A stretch of 64,000 bases of DNA from NCBI GenBank assembly GCA_963812775.1, contig CAWEWH010000001.1, forward strand, positions 310,001-374,000, written 5' to 3'. Below are positions 44,954-54,787 of this stretch, in pieces (the first letter of the stretch is position 1; each line of letters begins with the position of its first letter). The DNA is from CAWEWH01 sp963812775 (lineage in GTDB: Bacteria > Pseudomonadota > Alphaproteobacteria > Rhizobiales > Beijerinckiaceae). The position numbers were made by a program, and so were the translations under genes. Below the pieces are notes generated by a model, which saw nothing but the letters and a program-made list of their open reading frames with translations, was not told where the DNA came from and ran no database searches.

Positions 44954-45952
44954 TCAGCCTGCCGCCGCCAGAACCGGCGCGGCCGAATGCTCGCCCGAAT
45001 AGAGGTGGCAGGCAACCACCCGGCCATCGCTGTCGATGCGCTGCGGCTCGTCGGTGCGGCAACGCGGCATGGCGCGGGAACAGCGCGGATGGAAATGGCA
45101 GCCGGACGGCGGATTGAGCGGACTCGGCACCTCGCCGGGCAGCACGATCTCGTCGCGCTGCTCGTCGGGACTGCTCGGCAGCGCCGCCGAGAACAGCGCC
45201 TCGGTGTAGGGATGCTTCGGCGCGGTCGCGACCTGCTTGGCCTCGCCGCTCTCCACGATGCGGCCGAGATACATCACCATGATGGCGTGGCTCATATGCG
45301 CGACGGCCGCAAGGTCGTGGGCAATGAACAGGTAGGACAGGCCGAGGCGCTCCTGCAGGTCGCGCAGCAGGTTGAGAATCTGGGCGCGGATCGAGACGTC
45401 GAGGGCCGATACCGGCTCGTCGAGCACGATCAGCTTCGGCGACAAGGCGATCGCCCGGGCAATGGCGATGCGCTGGCGTTGGCCGCCGGAGAATTCGTGC
45501 GGAAAGAGGTCGGCGGCGCGCTGCGGCAAGCCGACGAGCCCGAGCAGGTCGCCGATACGCGCCCGCACCTCGGTGGCCGCCAACTGCTCGTTGGTGACGA
45601 GTGGCTCGGCAATGATGTCGCCGACGCGCATGCGCGGATTGAGGGAAGCGTAGGGATCCTGGAACACGGCCTGGACGGACTTGCGATAGTGCCGCCGCCC
45701 CGATGCGTCGAGAGACTTCAAGTCACGGCCTTCGAACGACATCGTCCCGCCGCTCGGATCCTCGAGGCCGAGGACGAGCTTGGCGGTCGTCGTCTTGCCG
45801 CAACCGGACTCGCCCACCACGCCGAGCGTCTGTCCCTGCTTGACGCTGAACGATATGCCGTCGACGGCGCGGACCACGCCGCCGCCACCGCCCATCAGGC
45901 CGCGACGCGTCCGGAAGTGCTTGCTGACATTGCGCGCTTCCAGCAGCAGCAT
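44954..45952 (-). CDS. Oligopeptide/dipeptide-type ABC transporter ATP-binding protein (DppF-like)
   Basis: A 332-residue cytoplasmic ATPase of a Dpp/Opp-type importer. Walker A is GESGCGKTT, the signature is FSGGQRQRIAIARA, and Walker B is LIVLDEPVSALD with an H-loop (FIAHDL). The C-terminal oligopeptide-transporter extension has the Cys/His-rich HFHPRCSRAMPRC segment. The start codon overlaps the stop of the DppD-like gene (TGATG-type junction), and it is the last gene of the operon. Confidence 0.95.
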   Translation of the reverse strand: MLLLEARNVSKHFRTRRGLMGGGGGVVRAVDGISFSVKQGQTLGVVGESGCGKTTTAKLVLGLEDPSGGTMSFEGRDLKSLDASGRRHYRKSVQAVFQDPYASLNPRMRVGDIIAEPLVTNEQLAATEVRARIGDLLGLVGLPQRAADLFPHEFSGGQRQRIAIARAIALSPKLIVLDEPVSALDVSIRAQILNLLRDLQERLGLSYLFIAHDLAAVAHMSHAIMVMYLGRIVESGEAKQVATAPKHPYTEALFSAALPSSPDEQRDEIVLPGEVPSPLNPPSGCHFHPRCSRAMPRCRTDEPQRIDSDGRVVACHLYSGEHSAAPVLAAAG

Positions 45953-46968
45953 CAGGCGACCTCGCTGTTGACGGCAACGGCGACCCCAGGCATTGCCGCG
46001 GGCGCAAGCCAGCAGCGCACGCTACGCCCGTCGGCGACGAGTTCCGGCGGCGCCGCTTCCCCGCAGCGGTCGATGCGGCTCAAGCAGCGCGGGCTGAAGG
46101 AGCAGCCAGGCGGCAGGGCGGAAAGGTCGGGCGGCTGCCCCTCGATGGCCGTGAGCCGTTGGCGCTCGTCACTCATGCGCGGAATGGAGTTGAGCAGCGC
46201 TTGCGTGTAGGGGTGGACCGGCGACCTGAAGAGCTGCTTGACTGGGCCGGCCTCGACCACGCGGCCCGCATACATCACGGCGAGCTGGTCGCACATCTTG
46301 GCCACGATGCCGAGATTGTGGGTGATGAAGATCAGCGCCAGGCCGTGCGCGCGCTGCAGCTCGCGCAGCAGGTTAAGGTATTGCGCCTGGATGGTCAGGT
46401 CGAGGCTGGTGGTCGGCTCGTCGGCGATGAGCAGGCGTGGCCCACACGAGATGCCGATGGCGCCGACGATGCGCTGGCGCATGCCCCCCGACATTTCGTG
46501 CGGATATTGCCTGAGCCGCGTTTCCGGCGACGGAATCTTGACGGCCTTCAAGAGTTCGCGCGCCCGCGTCCAAGCGTTGCCGCGTCCGACCCCTTCATGC
46601 ACGCGGATGGGCTCGGCCACCTGGTCGCCGATGCTGAACAGCGGATTGAGCGACGCCATCGGATCTTGCAGGATCATGGCGATGCGCTTGCCGCGCACGT
46701 GACGCATCTCGGCGTCCGATTTCTTGAGCAGATCCTCGCCCTCGAGCAGCATCTTGCCGCTGGCGATGTGGCCGGCCGGTGGCAAGAGCCGCATGATGGT
46801 GAGCGCCAGCGTGCTCTTGCCGGAGCCTGATTCACCGACGATGCCGAGTGTTTCGCCCGCCCGGATCGATAGCGAGACGTTGTCGACGGCGCGCACCACA
46901 CGGGTGCCGCGCGCCGAGACATAGTGGGTCGACAGGTTCTCGAGGACGAGCAGCGGCTCCGCGCTCAT
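45952..46968 (-). CDS. Oligopeptide/dipeptide-type ABC transporter ATP-binding protein (DppD-like)
   Basis: A 338-residue ATPase partner of the DppF-like protein. Walker A is GESGSGKS, the signature MSGGMRQR, and Walker B LLIADEPTTSLD. The C-terminal extension SFSPRCLSRIDRC is typical of oligopeptide ATPases. The ATG at 46968 (MSAEPLLVLENLSTHYVSAR) is preferred over 46998. It lies 36 bases downstream of the DppC-like permease. Confidence 0.95.
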   Translation of the reverse strand: MSAEPLLVLENLSTHYVSARGTRVVRAVDNVSLSIRAGETLGIVGESGSGKSTLALTIMRLLPPAGHIASGKMLLEGEDLLKKSDAEMRHVRGKRIAMILQDPMASLNPLFSIGDQVAEPIRVHEGVGRGNAWTRARELLKAVKIPSPETRLRQYPHEMSGGMRQRIVGAIGISCGPRLLIADEPTTSLDLTIQAQYLNLLRELQRAHGLALIFITHNLGIVAKMCDQLAVMYAGRVVEAGPVKQLFRSPVHPYTQALLNSIPRMSDERQRLTAIEGQPPDLSALPPGCSFSPRCLSRIDRCGEAAPPELVADGRSVRCWLAPAAMPGVAVAVNSEVA

Positions 46969-47004
46969 CGAGCTACGCCTCTGCCGCCGCTCAAGCACCG
47001 CATA

Positions 47005-47883
47005 TCAGAGCTGACGCAGTTGCGGATCGAGCTTGACCCGCAACCAGTCCCCGAGAAGGTTGGCCGACAGCACCATGAGCATGATGCAGGTGCCGGGCAG
47101 GACCGTCAGCCACCAATAGCCGACCATCAAGCCCTTCCTGCCGTCCGACAGCATCAGGCCCCATGCCGGCTTCGGCGGCGGCACGCCGACGCCGAGGAAC
47201 GACAGCGCCGCTTCCGTCACGACGACGACGCCGAGCATCAGCGTTCCGAGCACGATGGCGGAGTTGAGCACGTTGGGCAGGATGTGACGCTGCATGATCG
47301 TGCGCTTCGAGCATCCGGCCACGATGGCCAGCCTGACAAATTCGCGCTCCTTGAGCGACAGCACTTCGCCGCGGATGACGCGGGCGTAGCGGGTCCAGTA
47401 CACGGCGCCGAGAATGAAGATGATGTTGAGCTCGCTCGGCCCGACGATAGCGGTCAGGAAAATGGCGAAGGTCAGCGCCGGCAAAGCGAGCCACGTGTCG
47501 GTGACGCGCATGATCACCTGGTCGACCCAGCCGCCCAGATAGCCGGACATGATGCCAAGCCCGGTGCCGATGACGCCGGCAACGATCACCGCCGTGAAGC
47601 CGACGACGATCGATACCCTGGCGCCGAAGATCAGGCGCGAGAGAACATCGCGCCCGACGTGATCGGTGCCGAGCAGGTGCGCCATGCTGCCGCCGTCCTG
47701 CCATGCCGGAGGCCGGAACCGCAGCGACAGCGTGCCGAGTTGCGGGTCGTAGGGCGCGAGCACATCTGCGAACACGGCGACGAAAACGATGAACGAGAGG
47801 ATGATGACCGGAATGAGCGGAAAGCTATCAAGCTTGATGAGCTCCGACCGTGGGGTATCGACGACTTCTGTTGTGACGGTCAT
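47005..47883 (-). CDS. ABC transporter permease (DppC-like)
   Basis: A 292-residue inner-membrane permease with an N-terminal span, a soluble loop ending HLLGTDHVGRDVLSRLIFGA (a hallmark of DppC/OppC proteins) and five further spans. The coupling-loop region reads RYARVIRGEVLSLKEREFVR. It follows the DppB-like permease by five bases and pairs with it to form the channel. Confidence 0.95.
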   Translation of the reverse strand: MTVTTEVVDTPRSELIKLDSFPLIPVIILSFIVFVAVFADVLAPYDPQLGTLSLRFRPPAWQDGGSMAHLLGTDHVGRDVLSRLIFGARVSIVVGFTAVIVAGVIGTGLGIMSGYLGGWVDQVIMRVTDTWLALPALTFAIFLTAIVGPSELNIIFILGAVYWTRYARVIRGEVLSLKEREFVRLAIVAGCSKRTIMQRHILPNVLNSAIVLGTLMLGVVVVTEAALSFLGVGVPPPKPAWGLMLSDGRKGLMVGYWWLTVLPGTCIMLMVLSANLLGDWLRVKLDPQLRQL

Positions 47884-47888
47884 GACGT

Positions 47889-48809
47889 TCAGGTCCCCAG
47901 CCGGATGCGCGGATCGATGACCGCATAGAGGATATCGATAACCAGGTTCACGACGACGATCATGATGCCCCCGAGCAACACGACCGCCTGCACAACGGGG
48001 AAGTCCCGGAAAGTGATGCCCTCGTAGAGCAAGCGGCCGATGCCGGGCCAGGCGAAGACCGACTCCACCACCACCGCCACGTTGATCATGATGACGAGGT
48101 TGATGCCGGCCAGCGTCAGCACCGGGATGAGCGCATTCTTGAACGCATGCTTGGCGATGACGAGCGATTCCGGCAGGCCCTTGAGCCGCGCGAGCTTGAT
48201 GTATTCAGAGCCAAGGACCTCGAGCATCGAGGACCGCGTCAGGCGCATGTGGGCGGCCGCGAAGTACCAGCCGAGCGCGAAGGCCGGCATGATCAGATGC
48301 CACACCGTGCCGGAGCCTGACGACGGCAGCCAGCCGAGATACACGGAGAAGAACAGGATCAGCACGAGGCCGACCCAGAACGAGGGCAGCGACAGGCCGA
48401 GCAGGGCGAAGACCTTGCCGGCCTTGTCCCAGAACCGCCCCACCCTCACGGCCGCCAGGATGCCGCTCGGGATGCCGATGGCGAGCGAGAACACCATGGC
48501 GGCAGCCGCCAGCAGCAGTGAGTTGGGCAGCCGCGAGAGATAGAGCTCGAAGACCGGCGTGCGATAGTAGAACGATTCACCGAGATTGCCCTGCAACAGG
48601 TTGGCGATGAACGTCCAATATTGCACCCAGATCGGCCGATCGAGACCGAGCCGCTCCCTGAGGTCGTTGACGTCGGCTTGGCTGGCGCCCGGCTCGAGTA
48701 GCAGCGTCGTCGGGTCGCCCGCAACGCGCACGAGCAGGAAGATGGTCACCGACAGCAGCACCAGCGAGAGCAGCGAATAGCCGAAGCGGCGGGCTATGAA
48801 TTGCGGCAT
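47889..48809 (-). CDS. ABC transporter permease (DppB-like)
   Basis: A 306-residue permease starting MPQFIARRFGYSLLSLVLLS. It shows the family features VRVAGDPTTLLLEPGAS, LGLDRPIWVQYWTFIANLLQ, the EAA-like loop TRSSMLEVLGSEYIKLARLK, and the C-terminal VVVESVFAWPGIGRLLYEGI. Sequence upstream in the same frame is not permease-like, so the ATG at 48809 is chosen. A 10-base-arm hairpin lies between this gene and the upstream binding-protein gene. Confidence 0.95.
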   Translation of the reverse strand: MPQFIARRFGYSLLSLVLLSVTIFLLVRVAGDPTTLLLEPGASQADVNDLRERLGLDRPIWVQYWTFIANLLQGNLGESFYYRTPVFELYLSRLPNSLLLAAAAMVFSLAIGIPSGILAAVRVGRFWDKAGKVFALLGLSLPSFWVGLVLILFFSVYLGWLPSSGSGTVWHLIMPAFALGWYFAAAHMRLTRSSMLEVLGSEYIKLARLKGLPESLVIAKHAFKNALIPVLTLAGINLVIMINVAVVVESVFAWPGIGRLLYEGITFRDFPVVQAVVLLGGIMIVVVNLVIDILYAVIDPRIRLGT

Positions 48810-48829
48810 GGACGCCTCGCAGTGCTGTT

Positions 48830-48852
48830 GCCGCAACGAACCTCGTTGCGGC
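48830..48852 (-). promoter_or_regulatory. Intercistronic stem-loop between binding-protein and permease genes
   Basis: Perfect 10-base arms GCCGCAACGA/TCGTTGCGGC with a 3-base loop lie 20 bases before the DppB-like start and 42 bases after the SBP stop. Such structures often protect the binding-protein part of the mRNA or reduce readthrough, giving more SBP than permease. This role is inferred from other ABC operons. Confidence 0.5.
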
Positions 48853-48894
48853 GATTGGCTTGCAGCGGTCGCATGTTGCCTGTCTCCACGGGCG

Positions 48895-50523
48895 TCATTT
48901 GCCCTTGATCGCAACGTCTTCGTAGGGCGCCGAATACGGGTGTCCGGCAATATGCCCAAGCCCCGACTCGCCGACGCGCGGACCCAAGCCGTTGATGAAG
49001 CCGAGCTGCCAGATCGGCGCGAAGATCCGCCGCTCATCGACGAGTTGCTGAATTTTGTGCAGCAGCGCCTCGCGCTTCTTCTGATCGAGTTCGGTCGATT
49101 GCTCCTTGAACATCTCGTCGATGTCCGGATAGTTCCCATAGACGTATGGGCCACCCTTGACCGCGAACAGCTCAAGCCGCGTGGCGGCGTTGCCAAAGGC
49201 ACCGCTGCCGCCCTGGATGACGCCCTTCAGTGTGCGCTCCGAATAACCCTTGAACAGCGCCGCCCTCTCGACCGGCCGCATCTTGACGCGGATCCCCACC
49301 GCCTGAAGGCCGTTGACGACCGCCTCGCCGAGATTGGCGTAGGAGGCATCGACATGATAGTCGCCAGCGTCGATGCCGTTGGGGAATCCGGCCTCGGCGA
49401 GCAGCTTCTTGGCCTTGGCAGGGTCGTAGGTTGGCAGCGGCGGCTGCCAGTAGAACTCGAAAATGTCCGGTATGATGCTGCCGGTTATTTTCGAGAAGCC
49501 GAGTGTGAGCGCCTCATTGATCGATTTGTGGTCGATTGAGTGATAGAGCGCCTGCCGCAGCCGTATATCGTGCCACGGCGACTTGGGGTCCCACTGGTCG
49601 GTGAGATAGAGCCAGAACGGCGAGGCGATCACTGTCGCCTTCAGCGACATGCCCTTGGTGCGCTGCAACTCCTCGGCCAGTTCGCCGCGGATCGAGTAAG
49701 CAATGTCGACCTCGCCGCGCTTCAAGGCGGCAAGCCGCGTCGACTCGTCGGGAATGGTCTTGAACACCAGCCGCTTCACGTTCGGCGGCTTGCGCCAATA
49801 CTGGTCGTGCGCCTCCAGCACCAGCTCCACGCCGGGCGTGTAGGAGATGAGCTTGTAGGGACCGGCCCCGACCGGCGCTTTCTTGTAGTTGTCGGCGCCC
49901 ACCTTCTCGACATACTTCTTGGGCACGATCCAATTGGCGAAGCTGCCGGTCGAATAGAATGTCATGAAGTCGGGCCAGGCTTGTTTCAGCTTGATGACCA
50001 CCCGATAGGGATCGGGCGTCTCGACCGACGCCACCTTGTCCTTGATCTCCGTATACAGGCCGCCCTTGTAGCGTTCGAACGTGAACTTCACGTCCTCCGA
50101 CGTGAGCTCGTCGCCGTTGTGGAACTTCACGCCCTTGCGCAGGACAAACTCGTAAGTGAGCCCGTCCGGGGAAGCGCTCCATTTCTCGGCGAGGCTCGGC
50201 GCCAGCAATTGCCCGGGCATCGGCTTCACCATGGCGTCGTGCAGCGCGTACATCACCATGGTGGGGGTGATGAGGGACGGTGACTCGCCCGGATCGAACC
50301 AGAGGGCCGGCAGGGAGACGTGCACCGCCCAGGTGAGCTGGCCCTCCGGCGCGGCGCGCGCGACACCGACGCTGGTAGCGGCAAGCGCCAGCGCTCCCGC
50401 GAGGGCGACCACGTGCCGGCGCCAACGAGGCGCGCCGCGACGGGCATTGTCGCGACGAGCCCGCGCGAACGAAGCGCACCGTGATCCAAAGAGCTCGAAC
50501 GAGACGTTGCGTTCGCCGGCCAT
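48895..50523 (-). CDS. ABC transporter substrate-binding protein, family 5 (second copy)
   Basis: A 542-residue periplasmic binding protein of the Dpp/Opp family 5 type. The start at 50523 (MAGERNVSFELFGSRCASFA) follows GGAGGAG. A long N-terminal region leads to a signal-like hydrophobic stretch (VVALAGALALAATSVGVARA). The mature part begins APEGQLTWAVHVSLPALWFD and contains LAPSLAEKWSASPDGLTYEF and LRKGVKFHNGDELTSEDVKF, the family signature. It is closely similar in sequence to the upstream SBP, which is 95 bases away, so the two look like a tandem duplication. The ligand is unknown; family members bind peptides, nickel, opines or glycosides. Confidence 0.93.
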   Translation of the reverse strand: MAGERNVSFELFGSRCASFARARRDNARRGAPRWRRHVVALAGALALAATSVGVARAAPEGQLTWAVHVSLPALWFDPGESPSLITPTMVMYALHDAMVKPMPGQLLAPSLAEKWSASPDGLTYEFVLRKGVKFHNGDELTSEDVKFTFERYKGGLYTEIKDKVASVETPDPYRVVIKLKQAWPDFMTFYSTGSFANWIVPKKYVEKVGADNYKKAPVGAGPYKLISYTPGVELVLEAHDQYWRKPPNVKRLVFKTIPDESTRLAALKRGEVDIAYSIRGELAEELQRTKGMSLKATVIASPFWLYLTDQWDPKSPWHDIRLRQALYHSIDHKSINEALTLGFSKITGSIIPDIFEFYWQPPLPTYDPAKAKKLLAEAGFPNGIDAGDYHVDASYANLGEAVVNGLQAVGIRVKMRPVERAALFKGYSERTLKGVIQGGSGAFGNAATRLELFAVKGGPYVYGNYPDIDEMFKEQSTELDQKKREALLHKIQQLVDERRIFAPIWQLGFINGLGPRVGESGLGHIAGHPYSAPYEDVAIKGK

Positions 50524-50618
50524 CGTGTCTTCTCCTCCATGCCTGAAGCAAGTGCGCCTTCGCGGCGGCTCTTGCAGCTGATTGCTCAAATTCCCTCGCT
50601 TGCTCACTCCCACCGGCC

Positions 50619-52177
50619 TCACTTGCCGGCGATGGCGACATCCTCGTATGGCGCCGAATAAGCATGGCCGGGGATGAGACCGAAGCCCCGACTCCTTGAC
50701 GCGCGCCCCAACCCCGTTGATGAAGCCGAGCTGCCAGAGATGCGCGAAGATTGTCCGGTCGTGGATGATCTGCTGCATCTTGTGCAGGAGCGCCTCGCGT
50801 TTCTTGGCGTCGAGCTCGGCATCTTGCTCCCTGAACATCTCGTCGAGCTCGGGGTAGTTGCCGTACGCGTAGGTGCCGCCCTTGACAGCGTAGGTCTCGA
50901 TCCGCGTGGCGGCATTGCCGAAGGCGCCGCTGCCGGTCTGGATGAGATTCTTGTAGCTCTTCTCGACCAAGCCCTTGTTGAACGCGGCCCGCTCCAGCGG
51001 CCGCATCCTGACGCGGATGCCGATCGCCTGCAGGTTGTTGACCACCGCCTCGGCCAGATTGGCGTACGACACATCGGTATTGTAGTCGCCGCCATCGAAA
51101 CCGTTGGGGAAGCCGGCCTCCGCCAAGAGCTTCTTGGCCTTGGCCGGGTCATAGGTCGGCTGCGGCGGCTTCCAGAAGAAATCAAATGTGTCGGGCACGA
51201 AACTGCCGGTGATCCGCGAATGGCCCAATGTCAGCGCCTGGTTGATGCCCTTGTGATCGATGGCGAGGTAGGCCGCCTGCCGCACCCGCGGATCATGCCA
51301 CGGCGACTTCGGATCCCACTGATCGGGAAATATCAGCCAGAACGTGGCCTGGATGACGGTCGGTTTGAGCGACAGACCCTTGGTGCGCTCCAGCTCCTCG
51401 GCCAGCTCGCCCCGGATCGAGTAGGCGATGTCGACCTCGCCGCGCTTCAGCGCGGCAAGCCGCGTCGAACTCGTCGGGAATGACCTTGAGGACGAGCCGC
51501 TTCACGCTCGGCGTCTTGCGCCAGTATTGATCGTAGGCCTCGAGCACCAGCTCGAGGCCGGGCGCGAACGACACGAACTTGTAGGGGCCGGCACCAATCG
51601 GAGCTTTCTTGAAACCCTCGTCGCCGACCTGTTCGATGTACTTCTTCGGCAGGATCCAGTTGGCGCCGCTGGCGCCGAGATAGAAGGTCATGAAATCCGG
51701 CCACGGCTGCTTCAGCTTGAAGCGGACACGGTAGGGATCGGGCGTCTCGACCGAGGCGACGCGCTCTTGCAGGATGGCTTTGGAGGTGCCGCGATACCGG
51801 TCGAACGAAAACTTCACGTCCTCGGAAGTAAGCGGGTCGCCGTTGTGGAACTTCACGCCTTTGCGCAACACGAACTCATAGGTGAGTCCGTCCGGCGACG
51901 TGTTCCAGGATTCCGCCAGGCTCGGCGCCGCCGCGTTGTCCGGCATCGCCTTCACCAGCGAATCATGCAGCGCGTACATGACCATGTAGGGGGTGATGAG
52001 CGAGGGCATCTCGCCCGGGTCGAACCATGTCGGGGCGAGCGAGATGTGCACCGCCCAGGTAAGCTGCCCTTCCGGTGCCGCACGCGCCGGGCTCGCGGCG
52101 ACGAGCGCCAGAGCGGCGAGCGACAAGGCGGCGCCACGCAAGCCCGCCAACGAAAATGCCGCGCGATCACAGGCCAT
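50619..52177 (-). CDS. ABC transporter substrate-binding protein, family 5 (first copy), frame broken twice
   Basis: The frame starts at 52177 (MACDRAAFSLAGLRGAALSL) with a signal peptide ending ARA, then APEGQLTWAVHISLAPTWFD and LRKGVKFHNGDPLTSEDVKF. It breaks at 51468-51469, where one extra A (plus strand) turns DESTRLAALKRGEVDIAYSI into a wrong frame. The intact paralog has the single A. It breaks again near 50683-50689, after VKESG. Deleting one base there restores GLIPGHAYSAPYEDVAIAGK and the stop at 50619. The repaired protein has about 518 residues. It is the first gene of the importer operon. Confidence 0.88.
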
Positions 52178-52280
52178 CATGCCCTCCCTGGCGCGCAAAA
52201 CCGCTGTTTCGCGCTATGGGTCATCACGTGGCCGTTGTCCGGCTCTTGTTCCCCAAATCGTTATTGTTGCGTCCGCTTGA

Positions 52281-52301
52281 GCGCGCGAACGCTTCGCGCG
52301 C
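52281..52301. promoter_or_regulatory. Palindrome upstream of the importer operon
   Basis: The sequence GCGCGCGAA-CGC-TTCGCGCGC is a perfect inverted repeat with 9-base arms, about 100 bases upstream of the first SBP start and downstream of the tetR stop. It could be an operator for the importer operon. In GC-rich DNA such palindromes also arise by chance, so support is limited. Confidence 0.35.
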
Positions 52302-52433
52302 CAGCGGCGCGCAACGCAGAGAGTGACAGGTCACGGCACAATTGCCAACACCCCGGCGGCGGGCTGGCGGCCCTGATGCTCCTTCACGCCCGCGTGATTC
52401 GCCGGCTCTCACAGGGCGGACGGCGCCGCGCCG

Positions 52434-53183
52434 CTATCGGCTCGGATGGGACTTTTCGGCGCTCGGTAGAGCGGACAAGCCTTTCAGGATCAGGCTGACG
52501 GCGAAATCGGCGGCGGTATCCGGGTCATGGGGGCGGCGCGACAGCATTGTCTCGCCCATGCTCTGGGCGAGCCCCATGATGGCGACGGTGAGGAAGCCTT
52601 TGTCGACGCGGGGTGCCAAACCACGCTCGATGGCGAGCGCGATCGAGGCTTTGATCTCTTCGTAGATGGCAAATCGCTCCGGCGTCTGCACGCGCACGCG
52701 GGGAAAGCGCTTTTCGCGCGGTTCAGCCAGGGGCCAGAGCTTTTCCTCCTCGACCAGGAAGTGGAAATAGGCGCGCAGGGTCGCGTTGAGGTAGGCTTCG
52801 AAGTCCTTCCCGACATGTTGGGCGCTGAGCACGAGACTGAGCCGCCGCAAGGCGTCGCTGGCCAGTGCCTCGGCCACTTCTTCCTTTGACTGGAAGTAGT
52901 TGTAGAACGTGCCGGAGGCGAGCTTGGTGCGGCGGATGATGTCGCGCACGCTCGCCGCTTCGTAGCCGAGCTCGGAGAACACGCCGCGGGCCGCTGCCAG
53001 GATGGCGTCGCGGTTGCGCGCCTTGGTGCGGGCGCGCTTGCCGGTCTCCTCGCCGGGAGCCGGCGCGGCGCTGGCGGGCGGGACAGGGTGTCGGCCGACC
53101 GCGGAAGCACGCAAGCCTGGCTGGACAGGCCGCCGGGAACCCCTGCGAATCACCGGCTTTCGCTTGCGCTCGTAGATCGTCAT
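52434..53183 (-). CDS. TetR family transcriptional regulator
   Basis: A 249-residue regulator. After a basic, probably disordered N-terminus (about residues 1-50) comes the TetR helix-turn-helix: AILAAARGVFSELGYEAASV then RDIIRRTKLASGTFYNYFQS. The C-terminal ligand-binding domain shows no family-specific motif. The ATG at 53183 (MTIYERKRKPV) is used. It is divergent from the P450 genes and lies upstream of the importer operon on the same strand, so it could control either or both. Its ligand may be the P450 or importer substrate. Confidence 0.9.
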   Translation of the reverse strand: MTIYERKRKPVIRRGSRRPVQPGLRASAVGRHPVPPASAAPAPGEETGKRARTKARNRDAILAAARGVFSELGYEAASVRDIIRRTKLASGTFYNYFQSKEEVAEALASDALRRLSLVLSAQHVGKDFEAYLNATLRAYFHFLVEEEKLWPLAEPREKRFPRVRVQTPERFAIYEEIKASIALAIERGLAPRVDKGFLTVAIMGLAQSMGETMLSRRPHDPDTAADFAVSLILKGLSALPSAEKSHPSR

Positions 53184-53491
53184 GCCCCCACTCACCGCAT
53201 TTCGGCTGCAATCGCAAGGGTGCCGCCATGGTGTCGCTAGCGATTGAAGTTGACGCTGCCGTCATTCTTTGATGGGCTGCGATGGAGGTTCGGCATGAGC
53301 CCGGCGCGCCACGCTTTTGACTTGCTGCTCGAGCCGTCGACATGGCTCGCGGGCGGTGCTTCTGGATGGCGGCGCGTCGAAGCGCGTTTATTCGCGCTTC
53401 ATAAGAGGCTATAAGTCGATGGCCGGTGCGCATCTTGTGCTGAGGGGATGCAAGCTCCCGGCGCAAGATCTTCGGACGCAGGAGTGATGCG
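53184..53491. promoter_or_regulatory. Divergent tetR/P450 intergenic region with palindromic operator candidate
   Basis: About 308 bases without a gene. It contains a perfect inverted repeat GAAGCGCG-TTTATT-CGCGCTTC at 53379-53400, about 90 bases upstream of the first P450 start. Its 22-base length suits a TetR-type operator. GACGCAGGAG precedes the P450 ATG at 53492. No convincing sigma-70 hexamers were identified. Confidence 0.5.
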
Positions 53492-54749
53492 ATGAACATC
53501 GCCGCCTTTCATCATCAGGACAAAGCACGGCAGCTCGCCTATTCCACGCCGCTCGAAGACTTCGACGTAAGCCGCGGAACGCTGTTTCAGGCGGACGCCC
53601 ATTGGCCCTTCTTCGAGCGCATGCGCCGCGAAGACCCGGTGCACTTTTGCCGCGACAGCAATACCGGCCCCTACTGGTCGATCACCAAGTACCACGACAT
53701 CATGAAGGTGGATTCCGACCATAAGACCTTCTCGTCAAATTCCGACCTCGGCGGCATCACCCTCAGCAGTCGTCCTCCTGATCTGCGCTATCCGAGCTTC
53801 ATCACCATGGACGAGCCCGAGCACCGGCCGCAGCGCATGAGCGTTGCCCCGATGTTCACGCCGCCGAGCCTCGCCAAGCTCGAAGAGACGATCCGCGCCC
53901 GCGCCGGCGCCATTCTCGACGAGCTGCCGCGCAACGAGACCTTCAACTGGGTCGATCGCGTCTCCATCGAGCTGACCACGCAGATGTTGGCCACGCTCCT
54001 CGACTTCCCCTTCGAGGAGCGATACCTGCTGACTTACTGGTCGGATGTCGCCACCGCCAACCTCAACGCCGGCATGGTGGCGTCCGAGGAGCAGCGCCAC
54101 GAAATCCTGCGCGAATGCCTCGCCCGCTTCACCGAGATCTGGAACCAGCGCTCGCAGGCGGAGCCCGGTCCCGATCTTATTTCCATGCTCGCCCATTCGC
54201 CGGCGACGCGGACGATGGACAAGCGCACCTTCCTCGGCAACGTCATCCTTCTGGTGGTCGGCGGCAACGACACGACCCGCAACTCGATCAGCGGCGGGCT
54301 CTTGGCGCTCAACCTGTTCCCCGATCAATACCGGAAGCTGCGCGACAATCCCGCCCTCGTCGGCGGCATGGTGCCGGAGATCATCCGCTGGCAGACGCCG
54401 GTGGCCTATATGCGCCGCACGGCGCTGCGAGGACGTCGAGTTCGGCGGCAAGACGATCCGCAAGGGCGACAGGGTCGTCATGTGGTACGTCTCGGGCAAT
54501 CGCGACGAAGAGGTCTTCGAGCGGCCTGACGATTTCATCGTCGACCGGACAAAGGCGAAGAACCATCTGTCGTTCGGCTTTGGCATTCACCGCTGCCTCG
54601 GCCTGCGGCTCGCCGAGATGCAGTTGCGCGTCCTGTGGCAGGAGATCTTGAAGCGCTTCCCCGTCATCGAGGTCGCGGGCGAGCCCAAGCGCGTCCTTTC
54701 GAGCTTGCTCAGGGGTTACGACGAATTGCCGGTTCGCATTCCGGGCTAG
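53492..54749 (+). CDS. Cytochrome P450 (first of a tandem pair), frame broken by one base
   Basis: A heme monooxygenase of 418 residues once repaired. It begins MNIAAFHHQDKARQLAYSTP and has the I-helix oxygen-binding motif VVGGNDTTRN, the K-helix ExxR (EIIRWQTP), and the heme loop FGFGIHRCLGLRLAE with the Cys ligand. The frame breaks at 54431-54432, where one extra G separates YMRRTALR from DVEFGGKTIRKGDRVVMWYV. The intact paralog downstream has no extra base and the same length. The substrate is unknown. No ferredoxin or reductase lies nearby, so redox partners must be elsewhere. Confidence 0.9.
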
Positions 54750-54787
54750 CCTCGAAGCCTGACCGCGTTGGACTGGAGTACCGACCC

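Noticed and set aside
48895..51285. A single 796-codon frame that seems to fuse two binding proteins
   Set aside because: It is an artefact of the second insertion in the first SBP, which removes its stop. The second SBP has its own signal peptide and GGAGGAG-ATG at 50523.
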